Assembly: GCA_001708385.1 (NCBI GenBank)
Contig: CP012388.1
Span: 2,790,001-2,854,000 of the forward strand
DNA from: Flavobacterium psychrophilum
GTDB lineage: Bacteria > Bacteroidota > Bacteroidia > Flavobacteriales > Flavobacteriaceae
Length of the DNA: 64,000 bases
Direction of reading: 5' to 3'
Part shown: positions 26,800 through 36,013 of the stretch, piece by piece
Layout: each line of letters begins with the position of its first letter
How positions within the stretch are numbered: the stretch's first letter is position 1
Translations under genes and position numbers: made by a program
Notes under the pieces: model-generated
The model's database searches: none
Seen by the model: the letters and a program-made list of their open reading frames with translations, nothing else
What the model was told of the DNA's origin: nothing

Positions 26800-27578
26800 A
26801 AGTCTTTTTGATCTACGGTATAATTATCTTTAAGTATGGACTTAAGTACTGTCGGGTCTGAATTTACATAGAATTCATATATACCGTCGTGGACTTCCGG
26901 ATTAAGCAGATTGTGTTCTTTTAATACAATTTTCGTCTGCTTGGCAACCGCCTCTCCAGAATCAATGATTTTAACGCTCTCAGGGAGTATTTCTTTTATT
27001 TGAGGAACAAGGTAAGGATAATGACTGCAACCGAGTACCAGGTGGTCTATATTGCCTTCTATCATAGGTTCTAGATATTCTTTAAGAAGTTCTTTAATCT
27101 CATCAGATTCAAGTTTACCTTCTTCTATAAGCTTAACTAAATTAAAGCCTACCTGTTCAATTACATTGATGTCTTTAAGGTTTGCTACGGTTTTGTAGAA
27201 AAGTTCGCTGGAAAGCGTCCCTTTCGTCGCCAGGATGCCTATATTCTTCGTCTTGCTGTGTATTGCAGCGGGCTTAATTGCAGGCTCTATTCCGATAAAG
27301 GGCACATCGTATTTTTCCCTTAATTCTTTTATAGCATTTGTAGTCGCAGTATTGCAGGCAACAACTATTATTTTGGCATTGTTTTCAAGAAGGTATTCGG
27401 TGTTCTTGAAACTCAAATTTACAATCTCTTCTTTTGTTTTTTGTCCGTAAGGAGCATTTTTACTGTCTGCGAGGTATATGGTATTTTCGTTTGGCAGCAG
27501 GCTGTGTATTTCTTTCCATATAGATGTTCCGCCAATACCGGAATCAAATAGTCCTATAGGGTTTTTGTTTTTATCCAT
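26796..27578 (-). CDS. murI: glutamate racemase
   Basis: This 260-residue enzyme converts L-glutamate to D-glutamate for peptidoglycan. Both catalytic cysteines are present: VVACNTATT (C75) and VLGCSHYPYL (C184). The N-terminal IGLFDSGIGG and LADSKNAPYG motifs are also typical. It is the last gene of an envelope block (nadK, DUF6089, uppS, bamA, two ompH, murI) that shares one strand. A terminator lies between it and ompH, and a TATATTTG element (27590-27583, minus strand) suggests its own promoter with a very short leader. Confidence 0.95.
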   Translation of the reverse strand: MDKNKNPIGLFDSGIGGTSIWKEIHSLLPNENTIYLADSKNAPYGQKTKEEIVNLSFKNTEYLLENNAKIIVVACNTATTNAIKELREKYDVPFIGIEPAIKPAAIHSKTKNIGILATKGTLSSELFYKTVANLKDINVIEQVGFNLVKLIEEGKLESDEIKELLKEYLEPMIEGNIDHLVLGCSHYPYLVPQIKEILPESVKIIDSGEAVAKQTKIVLKEHNLLNPEVHDGIYEFYVNSDPTVLKSILKDNYTVDQKDF

Positions 27579-27593
27579 ATTACAAATATAAAA

Positions 27594-27618
27594 AAACGGC
27601 TCATAAAATGAGCCGTTT
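27594..27618 (-). terminator. terminator after the ompH gene
   Basis: An 11-bp perfect stem (27594-27604 with 27608-27618), AAA loop, and an A tract on the left that reads as T on the minus strand. It ends the bamA-ompH transcript before murI. Confidence 0.85.
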
Positions 27619-27640
27619 CTGTATATGGGTTTTCTAAATA

Positions 27641-28153
27641 TTAGAAACCTAATTCTTTTTTGATGTCTGCTAAAAGGTTAGTACCGTCTGCAAGAAGTAC
27701 ACCTGTTCCGTTTGATGCATCAAGTACATACTGGAATCCTTTTGCTTTACCTACTTTTTCGATTGCTTTTTTAGCTTTCTCAAGTATTGGCTTAACGATG
27801 TCTTCCTGTTTAGTCTGAAGCTCTTTAGCAGCCGTTTGCTGATACTGCTCAATTCTTGCACGCATATCCTGAACTTCAGTTTGGCGAGCATCGTTTACAG
27901 CAGCAGTAACAGTGTTTTGCTCAGCATCATATTTTTTTATTTTAGTTCTGAATTCTTCCACCATAGTGTTGTATTCAGTGTCGTATGTTTTGCCAAGTTT
28001 TTCAATTTGGGCTTTAGCCGCTTTCATTTCAGGCATAGCATCCAATAGTTCACTTACATTAACGTGTGCTACTTTTGTCTGTGCAGATACTGCCTGACTT
28101 GCTCCAACAAAAAGTAATGCAGCGATTAATAAAGATTTCAATTGTTTCATCAT
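27641..28153 (-). CDS. OmpH/Skp family periplasmic chaperone
   Basis: This 170-residue Skp-like chaperone holds unfolded outer-membrane proteins for the BAM complex. It has a signal peptide (LLIAALLFVGASQAVSAQ), then VAHVNVSELLDAMPEMK and a long helical arm rich in Gln/Lys/Glu (about residues 45-135), matching the Skp tentacle design. The start is MM; either Met is possible. It is the shorter of two adjacent ompH genes and lies downstream of bamA. Confidence 0.92.
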   Translation of the reverse strand: MMKQLKSLLIAALLFVGASQAVSAQTKVAHVNVSELLDAMPEMKAAKAQIEKLGKTYDTEYNTMVEEFRTKIKKYDAEQNTVTAAVNDARQTEVQDMRARIEQYQQTAAKELQTKQEDIVKPILEKAKKAIEKVGKAKGFQYVLDASNGTGVLLADGTNLLADIKKELGF

Positions 28154-28202
28154 TTAAAGTATTTGTTATTAATTTTTCGTTTTTGTTCCTGTTTGGGTGC
28201 CG

Positions 28203-29318
28203 TTATTCGGCTGGAGTTTCTTCGGTTGCGGGAGTAGTTGTGTTAGCATTTTTAAGCTTTTCTTCCCTTGCTTTCTTAGCAGCTTCCCTGTCTTCCTGAA
28301 TTTTCTTTTTCCTGTCTTCTATAAGCTTTTTGCGCTCTTCTATTTTTCTTTCGCGCTCTTCTTTTGCAGCATCTGCAGTGGCTTGTCTTTTAGCGGCGGC
28401 TTCTGTTGCAGCTTGAGTTTTATCTGTTGCAGCAGGCTTTTCAGTAGGTTCCTGCGTGTCGGCATCTACAGTTTTGTCCTTATTGCTTTTAGGAGCTACA
28501 GCAGTATTGTCTACGGCAGTTTTTGAATCAGGAGTTTCTGTAGCAGCAGCTTTAGGAGGTGTAGTGCCATTTCTTCTTGCATCCCTTTCCTGTTTTAACT
28601 GCTCACGTTTTTCCTCGTATGCTCTTTTCTTTTCATCCTGAAGTGCTTTACGCTCTTCAAGTTTCTTCTCTCTTGCATTCTTCCTGTCTTCGATTACCTT
28701 TTGCCTGTCCGCGTAATCAGGGTTAGACTCAAGTTCTTCTTTAGCTTCCTGCTTTTCGAATTCCTTGATTTCTTTACTGCTTAATTTTTCCTGTTTAGCA
28801 GCTCTCGAAAGTCTTTTTATGATAAGGTCACTAATGTCATGTTTTTTAGCTGCAAACAGCATTGTAAGGTCTGACGATTTGTCAAAAACAAAATCGTAGT
28901 TTCTTAATGCGGCAAGATCTTGAGCCACTGTGAATACCTGATCCTGGATTGGCTTAACCAACACAGCTTTCTGCGTGATAAGGTCTCCTGTAGGGCCAAA
29001 TCTTTTTTCCTGGTAATCCAGCAGTTCTTTTTCCTGGAAAAGAATTTCTTCTTCCCTCTCTTCGATAAGCTCTTTTGTTAACAGGGCTTTTTCCTGCTGA
29101 AGGCTTTCTTTAAGCTTACTTATGTCATTACGCTTAACTTCCAGTTCCTGCTTCCATTTTGAGGCTTTCTGCTCAAGCTGATTTTTGGCTTCGGCATAAT
29201 CCGGCACCTTGTCAAGAATGTAGTTCATGTCAAGATAAGCGATCTTTAAGCCTCGCGATTGTGCATTAGCTGTTAAAGCGGCTAGTGCAAGAAGTACTGT
29301 AAAAAAACATTTTTTCAT
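28203..29318 (-). CDS. OmpH/Skp family protein with long charged tail
   Basis: This 371-residue protein has a signal peptide (FFTVLLALAALTANAQ) and an OmpH domain (about residues 22-180; IAYLDMNYILDKVPDYAEAK, then a coiled-coil arm). The C-terminal tail of about 190 residues is low-complexity, built from Lys/Glu/Arg-rich helices (ERERKIEERKKLIEDRKKK-like) and an Ala/Thr/Pro linker. The tail is more than the whole size of a normal Skp and has no recognised domain. It lies between bamA and the shorter ompH with small gaps, so the three are probably cotranscribed. Confidence 0.88.
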   Translation of the reverse strand: MKKCFFTVLLALAALTANAQSRGLKIAYLDMNYILDKVPDYAEAKNQLEQKASKWKQELEVKRNDISKLKESLQQEKALLTKELIEEREEEILFQEKELLDYQEKRFGPTGDLITQKAVLVKPIQDQVFTVAQDLAALRNYDFVFDKSSDLTMLFAAKKHDISDLIIKRLSRAAKQEKLSSKEIKEFEKQEAKEELESNPDYADRQKVIEDRKNAREKKLEERKALQDEKKRAYEEKREQLKQERDARRNGTTPPKAAATETPDSKTAVDNTAVAPKSNKDKTVDADTQEPTEKPAATDKTQAATEAAAKRQATADAAKEERERKIEERKKLIEDRKKKIQEDREAAKKAREEKLKNANTTTPATEETPAE

Positions 29319-29355
29319 AATCTCATTACGTATTAGAAAATATCATGCCAATTTT

Positions 29356-32055
29356 TTAAAACTGCTGTCCAATAATAAAGTGTGTCTGCCATCCGCTTTT
29401 GGTTGTAGATCCTTCCGCCGGGTCGAAACCATGACCAAAGTCAATTCCAAGTAGACCAAATGCAGGCATAAATACCCTAAGACCGAAACCTGCCGAACGC
29501 TTAAGCGCAAACGGGTTGTAATCTTTAAAGCCACTGTATGATGCACCTGCCTCAGCAAACGTTAGTGCATAAATAGATGCCTGTTGTTTAAGCGTGATCG
29601 GGTAACGAAGCTCTAACGAGAACTTGTTATAAATTGTTGCACCAATCTGAGCGCCTGTTTTGTCAATAGGGGCAAGTGACTGGTTAGGGTAACCTCTTAA
29701 CTGAATAACCTCCCTGCCATCAAGTGCGTAGTTGGCAAGACCGTCTCCACCAAGATAGAACCTCTCAAAAGGAACAAGTCCCCTGTCCTGGTTGTAAGCA
29801 CCCATGTAACCAAATTCAGCTAGCGAACGTAATACAAGTTCCTGAGATTGTTTACCTGCAAGTTTTGTATATGTATCTGCCTTAAATTTAATTTTATAAT
29901 ATTCCAGCCAGTCAAACCTTTTCTGGTCAACTTTACCCGGGTCTGCTGTTGCGTCCTGCCATCTGTCAACACGGAAGTACCTGTCATTACCATTTACATC
30001 CGGAACGTTTTTATAATAATCCCCTATACCGATACTTGGCTGGCCTGATTCTGTAGCAGGTATAGCGGCAGTTGTATTGTTTTGTAATTTATACGCTTGT
30101 TTTTCACCAAGTTTACCATAATCTACACCATTAAGTAACGAGTAAGGAGGCGTAACTTTTGCACTAATACTAAAGAATGAACCTTTAGACGGGTATATTG
30201 GATTGTTACCCCTGTTATCCCTGCTTAGCTCTACAGTATAGTTAACGTTTCTTGATGTTCCGTTACCAAAGGTAAACAATCCTGTGTTATAATTACTTAG
30301 GTTGTAATACTGGAACGTTAACGAGTGTGATAACCTCATAAAGAAATCGGGCTCACTCAACCTTTTAGAAAGTCCTACTGTTACCGATGATATCGTGAAA
30401 CTTCTTGACCTGTCTACATCCCTGCTGCTAAAGTTGTATAAGAACTGTTTACTGTGTGATAATGTAGAGAACAACTGAATAGGTTTTTTACCACCAAACC
30501 AAGGCTCTGTAAATGACAAGCTGTATGTTTGGAAGTACGTACTACCCTGAAGCCTTAAGGCTAATTTTTGTCCGTCTCCCATTGGAAGCGGAGTGTAGGC
30601 ATCTTTCTTGAAGATATTTCTCATGGAGAAGTTATTGAACGATAGTCCCAGTGTACCGATGAAACCACCACCACCGTAACCACCCTGAAGCTCGATCTGG
30701 CTAGATCCTTTTTCAGTAACGCTCCATTCGATATCTACAGTTCCCGATGCAGGATCCGGATTCTTAACGTCAGGACGGATTGTTTCAGGGTCAAAGAAAC
30801 CAAGTGCACCAAGCTCACGAATGGTACCAATTACTTCTTCTTTGTTCCAGCGCATTCCCGGCCTTGTTCTAAGCTCACGGTAAATTACGTGGTCGTTTGT
30901 TTTGTCGTTACCTACAACTGTTACATTGTTAAAGTAAGCAACAGGTCCTTCAACGATTCTTATTTCAAAATCAATAGTATCGTTTTCTGTTTTTACCTCT
31001 ACAGCATTAATGTTAGAGAACAGGTATCCGTTATTCTGGTAAAGGTTGGTAAGGTCAAGCCCGTCCGGTTTTGTAGCATCTGCTATCCTTTTCTGAAGCA
31101 TGATACCATTATAAACCTCGCCTCTCTTAATACCTAACACCTGATTAAGCTGCTGGTTTGTATATACGGTGTTTCCAAGGTATTTAATGTCGCCAAAGTA
31201 ATATTTGTTACCCTCCTGAACATCGATCTTAATATCAACCATGTTCTTCTTAGGGTCGTATATTACAGTGTCTTCAACCACACGTGCATCACGGTAACCT
31301 TTTTCTTTGTATTTGTCTACAATGCTGTTAAGGTCTTCTTTGTATTTGTCTGCAACAAATTTAGACGATTTAAATATCCTTAACGGATTAGGGAAAGCCT
31401 TAACCTTGGTGTTCTTCATGGCTTTCCTTAGTTTTGCTGCAGAAAGCTGAGTGTTACCTGTAAAGTTTATGTTTTTAACTTTTACCTTGCTGCCACGGTC
31501 TACATTCACCACCATTTTCACGGTGTTTGTACTGTCAGGTATAACGTTTATGGCTGCTTTTGCATTGTAGTAACCATCTTTTTTATACTTGTTCTCAATG
31601 TAGTTTTTGGTAGTTGTAATAAGGTTTTCGTTTACAATTTTACCTTTTGTAAGCTGGGTGTCTTTTAGTAAAGCTTCGCTTTTACCTTTACGAACACCCT
31701 GAATTCTTGCTTCGCTAAGCTTAGGTAGCTCGTTAATGGCAAGTTCCAGCCAAATACTGTCGTTTTGTACCCTGTCTATATAAAAGTTTACATCGCTAAA
31801 AAGGCCAAGTTTCCATAGTTTTTTTATGGCAGTGCTTATTTCCTCTCCCGGTACCTGTATCGCCTGCCCTTTTTCAAGGCCGGTAAAGGTAATAACGGTT
31901 TGTTCGTTGTAGCTAATTTTGCCTGTTACAAGAACATCGGCCAGGATATATTGTCTTCCTGAGTCAAGGCGAGGGCCATCATCCTGGGCAACTGCTTTAA
32001 AGCCTGTTGCAAATAATAATATGCCAAAAAGTAATTTAACGCTTCTTTGAAACAT
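29356..32055 (-). CDS. bamA: outer membrane protein assembly factor BamA
   Basis: This 899-residue Omp85-family protein is the core of the BAM machine that inserts beta-barrel proteins. The N-terminus is a signal peptide (SVKLLFGILLFATGFKAVAQ), followed by five POTRA-like domains (about residues 30-430; the repeats include YFGDIKYLGNTVYTNQQL and NVTVVGNDKTNDHVIYRELR). The C-terminal barrel ends with FGHGFDP and IIGQQF. A longer in-frame start at 32187 lies inside uppS; the ATG at 32055 gives the signal peptide directly and is 8 bases after the uppS stop. Confidence 0.95.
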   Translation of the reverse strand: MFQRSVKLLFGILLFATGFKAVAQDDGPRLDSGRQYILADVLVTGKISYNEQTVITFTGLEKGQAIQVPGEEISTAIKKLWKLGLFSDVNFYIDRVQNDSIWLELAINELPKLSEARIQGVRKGKSEALLKDTQLTKGKIVNENLITTTKNYIENKYKKDGYYNAKAAINVIPDSTNTVKMVVNVDRGSKVKVKNINFTGNTQLSAAKLRKAMKNTKVKAFPNPLRIFKSSKFVADKYKEDLNSIVDKYKEKGYRDARVVEDTVIYDPKKNMVDIKIDVQEGNKYYFGDIKYLGNTVYTNQQLNQVLGIKRGEVYNGIMLQKRIADATKPDGLDLTNLYQNNGYLFSNINAVEVKTENDTIDFEIRIVEGPVAYFNNVTVVGNDKTNDHVIYRELRTRPGMRWNKEEVIGTIRELGALGFFDPETIRPDVKNPDPASGTVDIEWSVTEKGSSQIELQGGYGGGGFIGTLGLSFNNFSMRNIFKKDAYTPLPMGDGQKLALRLQGSTYFQTYSLSFTEPWFGGKKPIQLFSTLSHSKQFLYNFSSRDVDRSRSFTISSVTVGLSKRLSEPDFFMRLSHSLTFQYYNLSNYNTGLFTFGNGTSRNVNYTVELSRDNRGNNPIYPSKGSFFSISAKVTPPYSLLNGVDYGKLGEKQAYKLQNNTTAAIPATESGQPSIGIGDYYKNVPDVNGNDRYFRVDRWQDATADPGKVDQKRFDWLEYYKIKFKADTYTKLAGKQSQELVLRSLAEFGYMGAYNQDRGLVPFERFYLGGDGLANYALDGREVIQLRGYPNQSLAPIDKTGAQIGATIYNKFSLELRYPITLKQQASIYALTFAEAGASYSGFKDYNPFALKRSAGFGLRVFMPAFGLLGIDFGHGFDPAEGSTTKSGWQTHFIIGQQF

Positions 32056-32062
32056 TATTTTT

Positions 32063-32803
32063 TTATTTAACTTGTTCACTGGTCTTTCCAAATCTACGTT
32101 CTCTTTTTTGATAACTGATAATTGCGTCATGTAAGTCTTTTTCCCTGAAATCAGGCCATAAAATATCTGTAAAATACAACTCTGCATAAGCTATCTGCCA
32201 AAGCAGGAAGTTGCTTATACGGTGCTCTCCGCTGGTCCTTATAACAAGGTCTACATCGGGCAGGTCGTAAGTGTACAGATGCTCGTTTATAGTGCTTTCG
32301 CTTATATCGGCTACTGTTAGCTGGTTGGTATTTATTTTTTCGGTTATTTTTTTGAAGGCAGAAATAAGTTCTTCCCTTGATCCGTAGCTAAGTGCCAGGG
32401 TGAGGGTCATCCTGCTGTTATTTTTAGTCTGTTCTATAACTTCAAGCAGCTGTTTGCGTGCTTTAGATGGAAGCAGGTCTATATTTCCAATGGTGTTTAG
32501 CCTTATGCTGTTGTTTATAAGTGTAGGCAGTTCTTTTCTAAGGGAGTTTACAAGGATATTCATCAATGCATCTACCTCAAGTTTGGGTCTCTTCCAGTTT
32601 TCTGTAGAGAAAGCATAAAGGGTAAGATTTTCAATGCCCAGTTTAGCACATGATTCTACCGTTTGCTTAACGGCTTTAGTGCCATTTTCGTGGCCTATTG
32701 CGCGTAGCAATCCTTGTTTTTTTGCCCAACGGCCGTTACCGTCCATAATTATGGCAAGGTGTTTGGGCAGGTTATCTTTATTTATGGTAATTGTCTGATC
32801 CAT
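32063..32803 (-). CDS. uppS: isoprenyl transferase (undecaprenyl diphosphate synthase)
   Basis: This 246-residue cis-prenyltransferase makes the C55 lipid carrier for peptidoglycan and O-antigen from farnesyl and isopentenyl diphosphates. The signature HLAIIMDGNGRWAKKQG is at the N-terminus (D21 catalytic), with LTLYAFSTENWKRP and the C-terminal DLVIRTSGEHRISNFLLWQ. I chose the ATG at 32803, since the upstream ATG at 32839 lies inside the DUF6089 gene and would add 12 residues. It draws on the isoprene units made by the mevalonate genes. Confidence 0.95.
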   Translation of the reverse strand: MDQTITINKDNLPKHLAIIMDGNGRWAKKQGLLRAIGHENGTKAVKQTVESCAKLGIENLTLYAFSTENWKRPKLEVDALMNILVNSLRKELPTLINNSIRLNTIGNIDLLPSKARKQLLEVIEQTKNNSRMTLTLALSYGSREELISAFKKITEKINTNQLTVADISESTINEHLYTYDLPDVDLVIRTSGEHRISNFLLWQIAYAELYFTDILWPDFREKDLHDAIISYQKRERRFGKTSEQVK

Positions 32804-32807
32804 TCTG

Positions 32808-33485
32808 TTAATTTGCGCAATAGCACGGTTTGTTGCCAAAGGTGTAGGTTAAGGTAAAACCGGTAAATACATACCAGTCATCGCTGTTAAGGTTTCCAAA
32901 TGCCAATGGCTGATAATCTTTATGGTTGCTTCCGTCAAGATTATCGGTAAATGTATATCGTGCACCAACTTCAAAGCCAAGTACAAAATTCGGGAAAAGG
33001 TTGCTTTTTATGCCCACAGTCATTGGTATTGCTACGTTTCCTTTAGAGTCGCCCCTTCTTGTCTCGCCGTTTTGTATATACAATTCGTCAGACCAAAAAT
33101 AGCTTAGCCCACCATATACATAGGGGGTAATTTTAAGCTCATCTTCGTGAAGGTTAAAATCGAAAAAATTAAATTCAAGGCCTAAAGATAACTCTTTTAC
33201 GCTATTTTCAAACTCGTAGCCCCTTTGCTGCCTTGCACTCATGTCAGAATCGGCATCATCAGAAGTGATTTTGCCGTACGTGAACGAAGCTCTCCACGAA
33301 TGGCGGGGGCTTTTGTTCCATTTGTATACAACTCCCAATGCCAGATTGTTAGGCGAAATATAGTCCGTTGGGCCTACATCACCTATATAATTAGCGCCGC
33401 CTGCAAATATTCCCAGTTCGTGTATCTGGGCAGTACTGCTAAGCGATAAAGAGAGTAATACAAAAACAAATAAGATCCTGTTCAT
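32808..33485 (-). CDS. DUF6089 family outer-membrane-type protein
   Basis: This 225-residue predicted beta-barrel protein has a signal peptide (NRILFVFVLLSLSLSSTAQ). It starts with IHELGIFAGGANYIGDVGPT, typical of the DUF6089 family found just upstream of uppS and bamA in Bacteroidetes, and ends with aromatic-rich strands (FTGFTLTYTF). Function is unknown; its constant place next to bamA hints at outer-membrane biogenesis. TATATTTG reads on the minus strand at 33510-33503, a likely -7 element. Confidence 0.87.
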   Translation of the reverse strand: MNRILFVFVLLSLSLSSTAQIHELGIFAGGANYIGDVGPTDYISPNNLALGVVYKWNKSPRHSWRASFTYGKITSDDADSDMSARQQRGYEFENSVKELSLGLEFNFFDFNLHEDELKITPYVYGGLSYFWSDELYIQNGETRRGDSKGNVAIPMTVGIKSNLFPNFVLGFEVGARYTFTDNLDGSNHKDYQPLAFGNLNSDDWYVFTGFTLTYTFGNKPCYCAN

Positions 33486-33639
33486 TCGTTTAAAATTGGG
33501 TGCAAATATAACAATATAGATTTCTAATTACCGTAACAATAGATATTTTACAACTACAATTGCATAATTAGCACTAAATACAGTCTTGAAAACGGAAGAA
33601 GATGCGGTGTAGTATGCAAACCGAATAAAAATATATTTT

Positions 33640-34524
33640 TTAATTTCGTTTGTCTTCTCCCCAAAGCAGTTTTTTGCGAAGTGTTGTAAGGAATTTTTCC
33701 TGCGGAAATTCTACTAAATTGATTTTAAACGCTGCTTTTTTAATACATAGTGTGGTTTCTACATCTACAGTTATAATACGCGAATCTAAAGAGATAAGGT
33801 GCTGGCTTTCGCGGCTGCTAACCACCAGTTCTATTTCGGTATCATCTGGTATTACAAGCGGCCTCGCATTTAGGTTGTGCGGGGCAATAGGTGTAATTAC
33901 AAAACTGTTTACTTCGGGCATTAGTATCGGGCCGCCACAGCTTAAAGAATAGCCTGTAGATCCGGTAGGGGTGGAGATGATAAGCCCGTCTGCCCAATAG
34001 GCATTAAGGTAATCGCCGTTAAGCCTTATTTCTATGGTAATCATAGAGGTGGTATCTTTACGGCTAACAGTCATTTCATTAAGGGCATAGTCAAGGTCAT
34101 GAATTTCCTCTTCCTTGCCTTTATAGTTCAGTGTTAGTAACGATCGTGGTGATATTTTGTACTTATTTTCAAAAATAAGCGGCAGTAATAATTCTATGTT
34201 TTCCTGCTGAACGGTTGCCAAAAAGCCAAGTCGCCCGGCATTTATACCGAGTATCGGAATGTTTTTGTTGCCAACATAGGTGGCGGCGCGAAGCATAGTG
34301 CCGTCTCCGCCAATACATATAAGCAGGGTAAAGCCGGCATCAAGCCCGTCTTCTCCCGAGAAAACAGGAAAATGCTTGTCCAGCAGATTGTGGTCGTTAA
34401 GTACATTGTAAAAATTAGACTCGAAGGCTATCTCAGGGTTATACCTTTCAAAAACAGTCAGCATTTTCTCTATGATGTCTTCGGTATTATCCTTGTAATA
34501 TTGTCCGTAAACAGCTATTTTCAT
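33640..34524 (-). CDS. nadK: NAD kinase
   Basis: This 294-residue NAD kinase phosphorylates NAD to NADP. It carries the GGDG motif (residues 72-75 in CIGGDGTMLRAA), NAGRLGFLATV, and the diagnostic DGLIISTPTGSTGYSLSCGGPI. Length fits the family. It lies 15 bases downstream of the CBS-domain gene on the same strand, so they probably share a transcript. Confidence 0.96.
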   Translation of the reverse strand: MKIAVYGQYYKDNTEDIIEKMLTVFERYNPEIAFESNFYNVLNDHNLLDKHFPVFSGEDGLDAGFTLLICIGGDGTMLRAATYVGNKNIPILGINAGRLGFLATVQQENIELLLPLIFENKYKISPRSLLTLNYKGKEEEIHDLDYALNEMTVSRKDTTSMITIEIRLNGDYLNAYWADGLIISTPTGSTGYSLSCGGPILMPEVNSFVITPIAPHNLNARPLVIPDDTEIELVVSSRESQHLISLDSRIITVDVETTLCIKKAAFKINLVEFPQEKFLTTLRKKLLWGEDKRN

Positions 34525-34539
34525 AGGGGCAGTAAGGTG

Positions 34540-35199
34540 TTAAATGTTCAGGTATTTGTCCAGGTAGTCCGATCGTTCTTTAAGCGTATTCAGGTATTCG
34601 TCTTCCTGGTGTTCGGTGATAATTTCGTAGTTATAACGCCTGAAAGTCTGTAGTATGTCGCTCATTCCGCCAAGGCTTATTTTTATGGTAATCTGTACCT
34701 TGTCCATTGAGGCTTCAGAGATAAATAAGCCCAACAGCCTGCCGTTATTGCTTTCTACAATTTGTGCGGCCTGGCTTATGCTATAATCGTTAATGCCTTT
34801 TTCTACCACGATAATACCGCCTGTTTCTTTTAAAAAAGGGGTTTCGTGGAAAAAAGTAATAATATCGGTAATCTCGTAGTAGCCTAAATATTTATTGTCC
34901 TTGTCCAGAACCGGTACCAGATTGGTTTCATTTTTAGCGAACACTTCAAGTACGTCCAGCCATAGGGCGGTGTTGCGTACAAAAAAGCGGTCAAAGCCAA
35001 AACGAAGGTCGGCCATTGTTTTGTCTATGTCTTCCAGTTCAATATCTTCAGCACGGGCGGCACCTATATATACCCCTTCTTCCAGTACAGGAAAATGAGA
35101 AAATGTATAGTCTGCAAACAGGTCCTGTGCATCGGCAGCGGTGTCTGTTATTCGTAAAGGCTTAATGTCGTTGTTGATGAAATCGGTAATTTCTGTCAT
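34540..35199 (-). CDS. CBS domain protein (AcuB-like)
   Basis: This 219-residue protein has two CBS motifs in the N-terminal 125 residues (HFPVLEEGVYIGAA and LVPVLDKDNKYLGYYEITDI). A C-terminal ACT-like region follows (GGIIVVEKGINDYSISQAAQIVESNNGRL, then ITIKIS). CBS plus ACT is the layout of AcuB-type regulators that bind adenine nucleotides. The partner is unknown. It is cotranscribed with nadK, which makes a link to nucleotide sensing tempting but unproven. Confidence 0.85.
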   Translation of the reverse strand: MTEITDFINNDIKPLRITDTAADAQDLFADYTFSHFPVLEEGVYIGAARAEDIELEDIDKTMADLRFGFDRFFVRNTALWLDVLEVFAKNETNLVPVLDKDNKYLGYYEITDIITFFHETPFLKETGGIIVVEKGINDYSISQAAQIVESNNGRLLGLFISEASMDKVQITIKISLGGMSDILQTFRRYNYEIITEHQEDEYLNTLKERSDYLDKYLNI

Positions 35200-35298
35200 G
35201 GAGCAATCGTAAATATATTATGCAAAATAATCAAAAATAAGCACACTGTCCCTTTTTAACTTTGTATTTTTGTGTGAAAATGCACACTTAACAAAGAT

Positions 35299-36012
35299 AT
35301 GGCAAAATTAAGCGTAAACATAAATAAAATAGCTACCCTTAGGAATTCAAGAGGGGGCGATGTTCCTAATCTACTAAAGGTTGCTGCCGATGTTCAGAAA
35401 TTTGGAGCAGAAGGCGTAACCATACATCCAAGGCCCGATGAAAGGCATATACGCTATCAGGATGCCCGCGACCTGGTGCCGGTTGTATATACAGAATATA
35501 ATATTGAAGGTAACCCCGTAACTAAGTTTATCGACCTGGTTTTGGAAACCAAACCAACACAGGTTACATTGGTTCCAGATGCAGACGATGCTATAACATC
35601 TAACGCTGGCTGGGATACTATAAAACATAAAAGTTTTTTACAGGAAGTTATTGCCGAGTTTCAACGTAATGGTATCCGTACTTCTATTTTTGTTGATCCT
35701 GTTTTAGGGATGATAGAAGGTGCAAAGGAAACCGGAGCAGACAGGATCGAACTTTACACCGAGGCTTTTGCTCACGATTATGGTTTGGGTAACCTTGACG
35801 GTATCAAGCCTTATGTGGCTGCTGCCGAATTATCCAACAATCTTGGTTTGGGTATTAATGCAGGTCACGACCTTAGTCTTGATAATATTAAGTTCTTTAA
35901 AGAGAATATTCCAGGTTTATTGGAGGTGTCTATCGGGCATGCACTTATTGCAGAGTCATTATACCTTGGGCTGGAAAATGTGGTGAATATGTATCTTCAA
36001 CGATTAAAATAA
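35299..36012 (+). CDS. pdxJ: pyridoxine 5'-phosphate synthase
   Basis: This 237-residue PdxJ condenses 1-deoxy-D-xylulose 5-phosphate with 3-amino-2-oxopropyl phosphate to give pyridoxine 5'-phosphate. Seen are LSVNINKIATLRNSRGG, the HPRPDERHI catalytic loop, VTLVPDADDAITS and the C-terminal SIGHALIAES. The start region has TAACTTTG at 35257-35264, a -7-type element. The alpha/beta hydrolase gene starts 1 base after its stop. Confidence 0.96.
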   Translation: MAKLSVNINKIATLRNSRGGDVPNLLKVAADVQKFGAEGVTIHPRPDERHIRYQDARDLVPVVYTEYNIEGNPVTKFIDLVLETKPTQVTLVPDADDAITSNAGWDTIKHKSFLQEVIAEFQRNGIRTSIFVDPVLGMIEGAKETGADRIELYTEAFAHDYGLGNLDGIKPYVAAAELSNNLGLGINAGHDLSLDNIKFFKENIPGLLEVSIGHALIAESLYLGLENVVNMYLQRLK

Positions 36013-36013
36013 T

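Noticed and set aside
32056..32187. Upstream start for BamA inside uppS
   Set aside because: It would put 44 residues before the signal peptide; the ATG at 32055 is right for an exported protein.
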